Origin: Smittium culicis | Taxonomy: Eukaryota; Kickxellomycota; Harpellomycetes; Harpellales; Legeriomycetaceae | DNA: 32,073 bases | Direction of reading: 5' to 3' | Assembly: GCA_001970855.1 (NCBI GenBank) | Contig: LSSN01000179.1 | Location: 1 to 32,073 of the forward strand | Shown: positions 20,491-29,821 of the stretch, in pieces | Layout: each line of letters starts with the position of its first letter | How positions within the stretch are numbered: position 1 is the stretch's first letter | Position numbers and translations under genes: made by a program | Notes under the pieces: model-generated | The model's input: the letters and a program-made list of their open reading frames with translations, nothing else | Database searches by the model: none | What the model was told of the DNA's origin: nothing

Positions 20491-22401
20491 GCTGGCTCAA
20501 ATATAGCTTAAAATTAGTATAAATATTATGGTTTTTTAGGAGAAAAATAGGTAAGTAGTTCTAAAAGTTTATATAGCGTATTAGGAGTGTAATTAAGGAT
20601 GTGGGAAGAGCTTTGGCAACAGAAAGGGAGCGAAGATGAAGTTTTTTGTAAAAGGGAGTTGAGATAGAAAATTAATTAAATTTAAACTTCTGTGTATGAT
20701 GTATTTATTTGAAACTGAGCGGATAGAAAAAAATCAAGCGCATATAATTGAATTTTCTGCAGGCTGTAGCATATTGGCAAATATGGCCAATCATAGTCTA
20801 GAATGCCAACACCAAGCGAGAATAATAGAACTAAACAGTGATTTATTGGACCGCAATATTTGCACTTATACTAGACAAAGCCTATTCGCTAACTCATATA
20901 AGCGTAAACAACAAATTCAATTGAATTGTTGTCAGAGCGTAAGCATATGTTCAGTGTAAGCGATACTTTAACCAATCCAAGATTTATAGCATACAATCCA
21001 AGACCCATAAAATTAGGCTTAGAAGGAGGAGATAAAAGATCAGGTTCCACAGCATTTTATTTTGGCTATAGCCAATAAGTCAAGAAAAATCGCTATAATC
21101 TATAGCAGAATCCATATTCAAAGCATATAACGCGTATAAAATTGATTATTTATTCACAGCTTGGATTTTGGCTATTTGTTTTACTTCATTTGCAAATTCT
21201 TTAAAAGTTTTTGAATAAAAAAAGTCAAATATTTACGTTATTTTAAATAGGAGACGAAAGCAGTGATATAACTGTTGAAATATTTGAACACTAAGATTAA
21301 TAAGAACCTCTCTACCAGTTGATTTTTTTTGTTCTCCCCCTCAAATTCCAAATAAATTTGCAAGCCAAGTTTACCTTACGAATATTCTACCCATCTTCAA
21401 AAAATTACTTTTCGCTGAAACTTTTTTAACGAAATCATCTCTAATAATTAGTAAAACTTATATTAAAGAAAGTTATTGTGACAAATGCGCGATTTATTAA
21501 ATTTATAACAGGGGTTTAATCAGCTCATATACAAAAAGCTTTTATAAGAAATTTATTAATAATCTTTACATCTAAGATTTTAATAAATTAAAGCAACTCA
21601 GTGATATTTTTGTGATACTAGAGTATTCGTCCGACTTGTATTTAGTATCACACTACCCGTTTTATCTGATCAGACTACTAATATTAGTATCTTTCCGAAT
21701 CTTTAAGTATATAAGAATAAAACCATTAGTTCTTGAAAACCTACAATATAATTAAAGCGAATAGATCTTAAAAAGCATGTCATCAGCTTTAAATCTAGTA
21801 ACATATATCATCTCCTTTAAATATACAAGATGTAAGTTACCAAAGTTTTATTAGGATAGTTTTGGATAAGTTGAAACTTTTTCTAAAAAACACTCACCGA
21901 TTATAAAATATAGACAGTCATTTAAGTAAATGATACAGTGTAATTATATTAAGATCATAGCTTAATACATTTCATATTCATTATAATTTACTCAAAAATT
22001 TATTCAAAGACTTTAGAAGCATTTATGACCTGTCTCAAATCATTAAAATCTAATATTTGAGCTGATTAAATATAACCACTTAAATTTCTATTGATGAAAT
22101 GAATCATTCTAAATTTTATTTTTTAGATTTTTTACCTCGTTAATTTAATAAAATTCAACTAAATATTAGTTTCTGTATAATAAATAGTTAATGTGCAAGA
22201 AATTCTCTAATTTTATATAATTTTATTCTAATTTTTTCAATTTAATTTAATTTATTTTTTAAAAAAACTATAGCAATAAGGAATTTGTAGCCAATTACTT
22301 TGAAGTATTTATCGAATTTACTCAAATGAATCGCTGATCAGAGTAGATTATTTGCTCAACAACTCTTAAATAATAAATGATATCCACTAATTAGAATCAG
22401 A
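20491..22401. other. Spacer between divergent Aurora and uL5m genes
   Basis: No gene is called. An 87-codon frame at 20696-20959 has no recognisable domain and overlaps the likely Aurora 5' region. CCAAT-type motifs recur: ATTGGC and GCCAAT facing each other near 20773-20791, the perfect palindrome TTGGCTATAGCCAA at 21062-21075, TTGGCTAT near 21173, and TAGCCAAT at 22288-22295. A cluster of palindromes lies at 21612-21688 (separate entry). Both genes read away from this region, so it must contain both promoters. Confidence 0.45.
21612..21688. repeat. Cluster of three palindromic sequences
   Basis: GTGATACTA (21612-21620) is the exact reverse complement of TAGTATCAC (21643-21651) across a 22-nt loop. 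Within the next 40 bases are the perfect palindromes TCTGATCAGA (21665-21674) and ACTAATATTAGT (21677-21688). Composition here is more mixed than the flanks. It could be a protein-binding region or a small structured RNA; no Pol III boxes or tRNA arms fit. Confidence 0.6.
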
Positions 22402-22572
22402 ATGAAGAAATTGGCCAATAAACTTTCGCTATTTGTACTGATTGCTATAATCGTTCTTTATCAAAAAACTTGCAAAGAAAAAATTAAGGAAAAAAAAGAA
22501 ACTGATCACAAAATAGTCTTAAAGTCTTTAAATTGTGTTTTGTCCAAGTGCGATAGAATATTTCTGTATTAG
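22402..22572 (+). other. Small ORF upstream of uL5m, doubtful
   Basis: An ATG at 22402 opens a 56-codon frame ending TAG at 22572, 18 bases before the uL5m start. Residues 8-20 (LSLFVLIAIIVLY) would form a single membrane segment after a short basic start, and the rest is Lys-rich with three Cys. It could be an upstream ORF in the uL5m leader. But the perfect palindrome ATTGGCCAAT at 22410-22419 suggests that the same DNA is promoter, in which case the frame is chance. I recognise no family. Confidence 0.2.
22410..22419. promoter_or_regulatory. Palindromic double CCAAT box upstream of uL5m
   Basis: ATTGGCCAAT presents a CCAAT box on each strand, about 170 bases before the uL5m ATG. A further TAGCCAAT lies at 22288-22295. 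CCAAT boxes bound by the HAP/NF-Y complex often control mitochondrial genes in fungi. The assignment here rests on sequence and position only. Confidence 0.4.
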
Positions 22573-22590
22573 ATAAAATCGATTACAAAA

Positions 22591-23481
22591 ATGAAGAGCA
22601 TTATTAGCAACTTCTCGAGGCTATCTGTTGCTCCATCGAAGAGCAGATTTTCAATCAACTCAATCAACCATCGTTCATACAGTCGTTTGGCCGATTTTTA
22701 CAACAATACTTTACGAGACGATCTCACAATTCTTCAATACAACTACAAATCAGAAAAGTTAGATCAATATATTAATGAAAAAAATTTAAACGAACTTTCT
22801 TCTGGTTCAGACTCTTCAGCCACCGCCGATGTATCCGCAAACTCTAATCCTAACTCAGAAGTTTCCTCCCCAATAAAAAAAAAGGCTTTGACCGAAACAG
22901 AAAGATTACTCAATAAAAACGTACGAAAAATTCCAGGTATCCTAGATATGGACGGCCTTAACTCTGCTAGAGTTGAATCTGTAACTGTTCACATCAGAAT
23001 GAAAGAAGCTTTGGGCAACAAAAATAATATTCTATCCGGCTTAATGGCTCTTCAGTGCATAACAGGTGAACGTCCTGAAGTTGTAAAAGCTCGTTCTGAT
23101 GCTGCTGCTTGGAAACTAAGAAAAGGTATGCCAATCTCTGCCAAGGTCACTCTTACTGGAGAATCAATGTATATATTTATTGACAAGCTTGTAGAAACTG
23201 TTCTTCCTCGCTTAAAAGAATGGGATGGGCTAAAAGTCAACTCTGGTGACGGATTGGGTAACTTTTCATTAGGATTTACCCCTGCTGCCCTCGGCCTGTT
23301 CACTGAAATAGAAGCTGTCTATGATATGTTCCCAATCATTTATGGCTTAATGGTAAATATTAAAACTACTGCTCGAAGAAATTCTGAAGGCAGACTGCTC
23401 CTCAGTGGTTTAAAACTTCCTTTCGTTGTCCCTAGACCAAGAGCTGCTCCACCAAAAAGAAGATCCAAAAGGTCAAACTAG
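22591..23481 (+). CDS. MRPL7: Mitochondrial ribosomal protein uL5m, single exon
   Basis: uL5m binds 5S-like/central protuberance elements of the mitochondrial large subunit. The 296-aa frame has no intron, the only such gene here. Residues 1-35 are rich in Ser, Arg and Asn with no acidic residue until about 35, fitting a mitochondrial targeting presequence. A Ser/Asn linker covers about 70-95. The uL5 domain spans about 105-280: RKIPGILDMDGLNS, VESVTVHIRMKEALGNK, LQCITGERPEVVKARSDAAAW (a clear version of the ITGQ.P...A..A block), KLRKGMPISAKVTLTG, FIDKLVETVLPRLKEWDGL, GNFSLGFT and the final IKTTARRNSEGRLLLSGLKLPF. A basic tail (PRPRAAPPKRRSKRSN) follows. Animal mitoribosomes have lost uL5 and many protists encode it in mtDNA, so a nuclear copy supports a fungal source. 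Confidence 0.92.
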   Translation: MKSIISNFSRLSVAPSKSRFSINSINHRSYSRLADFYNNTLRDDLTILQYNYKSEKLDQYINEKNLNELSSGSDSSATADVSANSNPNSEVSSPIKKKALTETERLLNKNVRKIPGILDMDGLNSARVESVTVHIRMKEALGNKNNILSGLMALQCITGERPEVVKARSDAAAWKLRKGMPISAKVTLTGESMYIFIDKLVETVLPRLKEWDGLKVNSGDGLGNFSLGFTPAALGLFTEIEAVYDMFPIIYGLMVNIKTTARRNSEGRLLLSGLKLPFVVPRPRAAPPKRRSKRSN

Positions 23482-24264
23482 ATTCAAAATATCCTCTTAA
23501 TTTCTATACCTGATTACTTCTTTTTATCCCCACTATTTTTTTTTACTTTTTTTACCTCTCTTACAAACGCCAATTTATAAAAAAATAAAAAATAATCTTT
23601 TTTTATAAGTTTTATTTAATCTAAATACTTGAAACTTATTTACATATGCCTCGTTTTTTTGATCTAATAATGCCTAAATATACTCCCAAAAATTCAAACA
23701 CATAATACGTCGTTTAAAAAATAAATTAATTTACAAAAATATTATCTAATTAATGGATTTATGACTATTCTGAAATTGTTAACCGATTATAAAGTATACT
23801 TCTAACTTATTATAATTTTAATTCAATTTATTTTTATTCATATTTTTATATGTATTGAGGAATATAGTTGATTTACATCAACTTTTATGCTCTTATACGC
23901 TTTATAAAACTAAATGGATCACGCTTCCAGCACTTTGAAAATTATAAATATTCCACTGAGTACAATTATATTATTTGAACTACATTTATAAACCGTCAAG
24001 TTGCATTTTTTATTTTAATTTATTTACCCGACAAGTAATATAATAAATATAAATGGAAAATTATAGCTTTAAAAAAAATGATAATATTTCAAAGTTATCT
24101 ATTTTTGGTTCAATGCTGTATTAAAAATGTACACTACTTTGCATTCTGATTTGTAGTGGATTATAAATATGATCTATAATCAATCCCTTTTTTTTTTATT
24201 AAAGAGTTTATCAATTATTAATATGTTAATAAGAGTAACATACGCTCGTGGCTTTCGATTATAC
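23482..24264. terminator. 3' spacer between convergent uL5m and aspartic protease genes
   Basis: This is 783 bp of AT-rich DNA with no gene. AATAAA occurs on the plus strand at 23584-23589, about 100 bases past the uL5m stop. On the minus strand AATAAA lies at 24200-24195, 65 bases past the protease stop. Both are plausible poly(A) signals; neither is proven. Confidence 0.35.
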
Positions 24265-25593
24265 TTATTTGAGCTCGGCGAATCCAATTTTATGGGTATC
24301 CATATCAAATATCGTATAATACTCCTTTAAGAATGCATCACCTAGGACCCATAGATTTTTCTATTCCATTTACAAAAATGCACATTAGAACCAAAATTAC
24401 AATGATACATACAAGAAATTTTTAAAAATAGTATAAAGTCGGAATAAATAAGATTGTTTACAATGTAAAATTTAATCAAATAATTTAAATACTCACGTTT
24501 GACGGGTTAATTGTAAATGCTGACAAGCAGTACCCAGGCTTAACTTGGTAAATATAATTTTCTGGAGATATCCTTAATTTAACATCGCCGAGCGTTAAAT
24601 ATACAGGCTCTTTATCATACGTACTGCAGCTAATTTTGAATAGCCTATTACTCGATTTTAGTTTTTCTGCGCCAATGGCTTCGTTTATAGAAGCGGCATC
24701 GCTCTTTGGTAGTGCGATTAGAGATGTCCCAGTATCAATTATAGCAGATTTGCTAGATGTATTGATTTTATTTCCTCGATAGAAAACTTCTGAAAGGCCA
24801 AGCTCCCAATATTTTTTTGTTAATACCGGTGCATACCTAATTTTTCCGTCATGCTTTTCCTCATTATGGCCTCCAATTATTAATTCTCCTCCTATCTTTC
24901 CATTTTCTGATAGTTTATCAAACCAGAACGAAAAAGCTTTCTTTTTTATTGCTCCGCTCTCAAGAAGCTTGTCCATAGGCGGCGATTTCTGTGACATGCT
25001 AAGGCTCGAATATGCAAGTCCAAAAACCCCATCAAACTTCATTTTTTCAAAAAAATCTGCCTGCTCTGTCGAAATTCCAAATAGTTGATTGGGTATATGC
25101 ACGTCTGATATTTTAAGACTATCTGAAACGATATGGCCTGCAAGATTTCCTGTACCATATTTAATAGAAAATTTATCTTTAGTGTAGCCATTAAAAGAAA
25201 TTGATAATGATGGATCGAATCGGTTGTGATTTTTACAAGCGTTTGACTCGCAATGTACTGAAGGTACCCAGATATCTGCGCTTCCAGTATCAAAAACAAC
25301 ACTAAACTTTTTTCCAGGGTTTCCAAGAATAATTTCGCCGTGGTAATTCAAGTTTCTATCGCTTATTAGCGGTATTGTTAGCGTTCCATTTAGGTTATTA
25401 TTGGGTCTTACATTGTTGCTTAGAATTTGGTTTGAGCAAAAGCTAAAGAAATTAAATTATAAGTTTTGGTTTTTAATAAAAGTCAATAATTGATATAAAA
25501 ATTTTTTATGATGAAAATTTACTGTAAATCCGACAAGTATCCTATCGCTTTTCCAAAGAAAAAAACCAAAAAGCAAACCGCTAATGTTTTCAT
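24265..25593 (-). CDS. Secreted or vacuolar pepsin-family (A1) aspartic protease, 3 exons
   Basis: Exons 25593-25523, 25442-24497 and 24360-24265 (introns 80 and 136 bp, GT...AG) give 370 aa. Exon 1 encodes a signal peptide (MKTLAVCFLVFFFGKAIG) and little else. The catalytic motifs are intact: DTGS at D75, flap tyrosine Y119 in IKYGTG, and DTGT at D260, spaced as in pepsin. The two usual disulphide pairs are present (C88-C93 and C296-C329). Exon 3 carries WVLGDAFLKEYYTIFDMDTHKIGFAE, the family's C-terminal block, here quoted only as WVLGDAFLKEYY plus the rest at 24325-24265. HCESNAC followed by a NHNRFDPSLS block resembles cathepsin D/saccharopepsin. The stretch between signal peptide and mature start (about residues 19-43) is only about 25 aa, shorter than the usual propeptide of 40-50. 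N-glycosylation sequons sit at N42 and N251. A vacuolar (PEP4-like) or extracellular role cannot be separated from sequence alone. Confidence 0.88.
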
Positions 25594-27026
25594 TATACAA
25601 TTCTTATTAAAGTACACTCTTCTGTTGATGAAATCCAATTTGAAAATGTGTTTATTGAAAGAAAAAAAAATTCTTTCAATGATGTCAAAATATAAATATA
25701 AGATACTTATTATGAAGAAATGGTAAATATACTGATGCTTAACAAAATGGCAAAAATTAAGCATAAAGAGGACGCTATTATATATAATATTAATGTATAA
25801 ACAGAGCAAAAAAAAATAGTATTTTATGCTTAAATTTTTTAGGCGTTCAGATTAATCGATAAAATATTGTATATATATTTTGTTATTAATTGGAAGCGCC
25901 ACTATGCAAAAAAAAAGTTTTATTAAAATATTGAAACGAAAAATCTTCTTTTTAATGCACAATTATCTCTTTTCACAAAATAAACAAAGTGTGTATTCAA
26001 CGCCCTTTATACTTTTATATTATATTTTTCGGCCTTAAAAGTCAGTATGGGTGTGAAATTTCGCCAATTTTATAAGTAATATGCTTATATATATTAGTTC
26101 AAAAAATGTTGCAGTATATTTAGATGAACATGCAATAAAATACAAGAAAAATTATTTTTACTATATCGGAATTTAGCCTCTATTTATGCATATAACGAAT
26201 ATAATTCTGAAAAGATTATAAAAAGATTAGAATTATTATAAAATGCAAAATCATTGATATATCAAGCTATATTCGTAAAAATAGATTTCTCTAGCTTAAA
26301 CAGATATTCGAAATTTTCTCATCACAAATATTATATCATTTGAAGATTAGGTCCTTTTTTTGTATAAATCTCGAATATAGATTAGATCCCTTTTATATTG
26401 ATCTTATTCAAAATTCAATTGCATCTTTAATTGTTATTTTTATTTCTAGGAAAGTTCTGGCGAATAGTCTTAATATTTTTACAAAACTTTGGGCTTTATT
26501 TCTTATACAAAAAAGTATTATATTCATCCAAATTTACGAAAAAGATAAATTATACAATCTTTTTGACGTTTTCCGGTTATTTTTGCATTTCAACGTCTAG
26601 AAACCTTTGGGAATGCAACTTTTTTATTAATAATTTTTGTGCGTAGTGTTTTAATCGATAAATAAGGCCAAATAACAAAAAAATAGTAATTATATTCTAA
26701 TAAAGAAAACTATATTTATTTAGCTCTGGAATAATTAACCAAAGTATAATTATTATAGTCGTTCAAATATTCTAAGACTAAATTGTTTATATCTGAGATT
26801 AGACCACTATTGTTCTAGCTCCTCTAAATTTTAAAGTTTAATTTATTACTACAGACAAGCTATTTAAGTTTTTATACAATCTCTATTTCGAAGAATAAAT
26901 AAATGACCCTGGTTGGTTTATTTTTATAAGGATATTAAAAGATTTTCAAATGCCAAATAATATGGCCAATTTTTTTTAAAGACTTTTGGATCTTGTAATT
27001 TTAAATCAATCGAATTAAAAAATAGT
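25594..27026. other. AT-rich spacer upstream of the protease gene
   Basis: No supported gene. Overlapping frames at 26340-26600 and 26431-26646 encode Ile/Leu/Phe-rich strings typical of AT-rich noise and lack conserved motifs. Frames near 25508-25809 are either antisense to protease exon 1 or upstream of it. Confidence 0.5.
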
Positions 27027-27224
27027 TTAACCCTTTCAGGGGCGGTTGGCCTTTTTTGAACTACCAAAATTATCCAACCAAACGGCAAAAATATAAATCA
27101 ATATAGATAATAATAAATTATTGGATGGTAAATTATAAACATCCAATAACAAATAAATATTATATGAATTATCCAATTATGATTATTTATTAAGTTTAAG
27201 AGCGCTTGCCCCGGAAAGGGTTAA
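27027..27224 (-). mobile_element. TTAA-ended short element, copy C (piggyBac-like MITE)
   Basis: This 198-bp element starts TTAACCCTTTCAGGGGCGGT and ends GCCCCGGAAAGGGTTAA, with an intact TTAA at both ends. It has the same length and end design as copies A, B and D and the same orientation as B, but its interior is the most diverged. Inside is a hairpin, ATTGGATG (27120-27127) with CATCCAAT (27140-27147). Non-coding. Confidence 0.75.
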
Positions 27225-27807
27225 AAACTATTTTTATTCTAAATTTACAAAAGACCAGATATTACTCTAATCAAAATTTTCACTCTATACAAATAAAATA
27301 AAAACCTCACAAAAAAAAAAAAAAAACGAATAATTTCATCAAACACAAGATCCAGAGCAGTTTTTTTTAATTTTAAATAGCTTCTAGATCTTGATAATAT
27401 TAAAAAAAGTCGTAGATATTTGAAAAAATTAATATATATTTTCAAAAGCTAAAGGTCTAGAACTGTTTATCTGAGTATGTTAATATTAAACTTTTTTTTA
27501 GAATTATTATCAAGTGAAACCTTTCTTTACATATATATAGTGGATGATTCTTAATATAAATTAATTTAAATAAAATATTATTGTTAATAAAACTAATAGT
27601 ATAATACAAGGTAAATGAGAATAGACCATAGTTCTTAGAAATATTATTCATTATCATTATAATAATTGCTAGACTGCATTTAGAAATGAATATAATGTAA
27701 ATGTAGTTGATATTGTGTGTGTATTTATTAGAGTTTATTTCAAATGAATTAGAAAAATACTTACAGAATTGTATACTATTAAAGATAAAAATTAAATTTT
27801 TATAGAA
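27225..27807. other. AT-rich spacer, no supported gene
   Basis: Two 66-codon minus-strand frames (27245-27445, 27457-27657) are hydrophobic and AT-driven. A consensus donor GTAAGT lies on the minus strand at 27764-27759, and an acceptor-like TGCAG near 27675. They could belong to a longer transcript starting at 28050, but I could not build a model that keeps frame. Confidence 0.35.
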
Positions 27808-28050
27808 CTACAATATTTGAAAAGCTAAAGATTCAAAGCCAATACTGTATGGCTGAAATCCCACTGGATATGAAAGTAGTTTGATATAGTTTTCTTGGTT
27901 TTTCTCTAATGATGATATCAAAGCATTGTTCTCGGGTTCATATAACTGATCTTGAAATACCAGATTGCTTGAATTTTTTTTAGTGATATGACTTTCGTTT
28001 TGGGTATTGAAATATGCTGATTGATTCTTTAGTATTGAAATATTCTCCAT
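27808..28050 (-). CDS. Hypothetical 80-aa protein or first exon, doubtful
   Basis: The frame runs from ATG at 28050 to TAG at 27808. Its base composition is less AT-rich than both flanks, and the residues are mixed (MENISILKNQSAYFNTQ at the start, YPVGFQPYSIGFESLAFQ near the end), unlike the Phe/Ile/Lys noise around it. There is no signal peptide, membrane segment or family that I recognise. Poly-A-rich sequence precedes the ATG. It may be a small gene, a first exon whose partner I cannot place, or a pseudogene fragment. Confidence 0.3.
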   Translation of the reverse strand: MENISILKNQSAYFNTQNESHITKKNSSNLVFQDQLYEPENNALISSLEKNQENYIKLLSYPVGFQPYSIGFESLAFQIL

Positions 28051-28549
28051 TTTTTCTTTATTTTTAAGTCCCTATTTGGCTTTTCTTTTATTTAAAATAA
28101 TTAAATACGCTTCGAGTATGTGGTATATATATTAGATTTTTTTTAAAAATACGCGTTGTAATAAAATCGCTGAACAGTCACTATATATTATTCTAAGAGG
28201 AATTTATTATCCAGTTTTATCTTGGTCTCAAAAGATAAATCAAATTCGGGAAAATATTTAAATAAACTACTTTTCGCTCATAAAAGTGAAATAGTCATTG
28301 GTGATTATACTTTTTTAACTCGAGTATCGTTTATGAGAATACTTTCTATTTGATATTAGACTTTATCATATCAATATTTTAGTGAATCTCTGAATAAAGT
28401 TATGTATATCGAGTTTAGTTGCATGATTTGGTAGACCAAATGATGCCTATCACCTTTGAAAGGGCTTCACCTAATTTGATACGCTTTACTTTATGGTCTA
28501 TGAAATCATTCGACTATTCCAAAGTTATGGTAAATATATTGGCTTTATT
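28051..28549. other. AT-rich spacer with a short GC-richer patch
   Basis: No gene is called. A near-palindrome ATTTGGT-AG-ACCAAAT lies at 28426-28441. The patch around 28430-28530 is less AT-rich and contains a 30-codon minus-strand frame without a start, possibly a decayed coding fragment. Confidence 0.4.
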
Positions 28550-28645
28550 TTAACCCTTTTACAATGATGGTTTTAAAAAAATCAGGATTTATGATTATTT
28601 TATTATTTATATCAATGTAATCTAATTGCTGTTGGTTTTTAGCAT
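28550..28645 (+). mobile_element. Possible truncated copy E of the TTAA element family
   Basis: It begins TTAACCCTTTTACAATG, close to the start of copy D 240 bp away (TTAACCCTTTTACGCCCAAT). About 78 bases in it has the family octamer GCTGTTGG, which in copy D lies 142 bases in. An internal deletion and loss of the right end would explain this. Weak evidence. Confidence 0.3.
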
Positions 28646-28790
28646 ACCAGCTTTTATATTATTCTCAAAATTGGCCCATTCATTGGACGTTGACTTTTTA
28701 TAGACTCTTTATTTAGTTAATAATAGTTCCCATTGATTATTTATTTAGCTCTATAAAAAATTTATTGGCTACCTAATATTTAATTATCAC

Positions 28791-28987
28791 TTAACCCTTT
28801 TACGCCCAATGCTGTTTAAAATACTGAATTTACTGGTTCGTTTATGATTTAAAATCAAGTTTATTATTTACTGATATTTTGAAATATACCAATAATTCTT
28901 GAAGCCTCGGAATAAAAGTATCTTAACTGAATGCTGTTGGATATATTTGGAAGGTCTAAAATAATCTACCACTTGTGAAATTGATAA
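28791..28987 (+). mobile_element. TTAA-ended short element, copy D (piggyBac-like MITE)
   Basis: This 197-bp element begins TTAACCCTTTTACGCCCAAT. The right end has decayed to CCACTTGTGAAATTGATAA, where copy A has CCGCCCGTGAAAGGGTTAA. Length and interior match copy A in the same orientation, including the GCCTCG(A/G)AAT block and TTAACTGAA(C/T)GCTGTTGG. A minus-strand frame at 28966-29199 overlaps the right end and is not a gene. Confidence 0.7.
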
Positions 28988-29821
28988 AGATTGTACTTAA
29001 ATACCGCTACCAATATGGGCGTCTTTGCTTTTAAGAGTATTGGAATATGAAATGGCCAAAAGAAACCTATAGCTAATAAATGGCCAATAAGAGTGGTTAT
29101 AGAAATCACAAGGCTCATAAAAACAAAAAGGTGCTTCGGTTTTATATTTACTTGAATATTATAGTAATAGTACAAAATTCTCAGTAAAAATTGCTGCATA
29201 AAATGACTAATCGTGATTACAAATATGCATAACCATAAACAAAGGTATAAAAGTTAATCTAAAAAACAGTACTCTTCGCCAATAAAACAATTTATATCAT
29301 TTTGCAGAGATTTCATCTAATTAAAGCCGTATCTAGGCATACTAAAGCACAATGCTACAGGTGTAAAAATGTACTTGCATGGGAATAAAATATCTTGCTA
29401 ATATGTCACATGCAAAAAATTAATATGTACGCTGATACCGTTATCGAAACGAAAAGGGTAAATATAAGCTATGTGCGTGCAGACAATATAAACAATTACA
29501 TATTGAATAAATAAAAGTGGAGGTTAGGAATAAATTCAGGAAGATAAACAAATCATAATAAATCACATTTTAGACTAAGCATAAGTTCTTTAGGAAAGAT
29601 TAGAAACAATCAAATAATATATTAAAATATTAGTAGAAACAAGCGATTTATAGAATTTATTAAATATAGATAAAGTGGGATGTAAATAAAAAAAATGTAA
29701 AGAGAATAAAAATCCCAAAACATGCCGAGTGTATAAATACTAGTTAAAGTTTCAAGAATGGTATAAACAATCTATTTAATAAAGATTTCAAAAGAAAAGA
29801 TTATTCTGTATTTAGATATGT
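28988..29821. other. Spacer downstream of the oxygenase gene
   Basis: No gene is visible. A 77-codon hydrophobic minus-strand frame begins in this spacer and ends inside copy D. The oxygenase 3' end has no clear AATAAA close to its stop codon; an AATAAA on the minus strand appears only about 165 bases downstream. Confidence 0.45.

Noticed and set aside
20696..20959. 87-codon plus-strand frame beside the Aurora gene
   Set aside because: No recognisable domain, no splice context, and it lies in the upstream region of a divergent gene pair.
26340..26646. Two overlapping 71-86-codon frames
   Set aside because: They use different frames over the same AT-rich DNA, with Ile/Leu/Phe-rich strings and no conserved motif.
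28966..29199. 77-codon hydrophobic minus-strand frame
   Set aside because: Its 3' end lies inside MITE copy D, it has no conserved motif, and its hydrophobicity is compositional.
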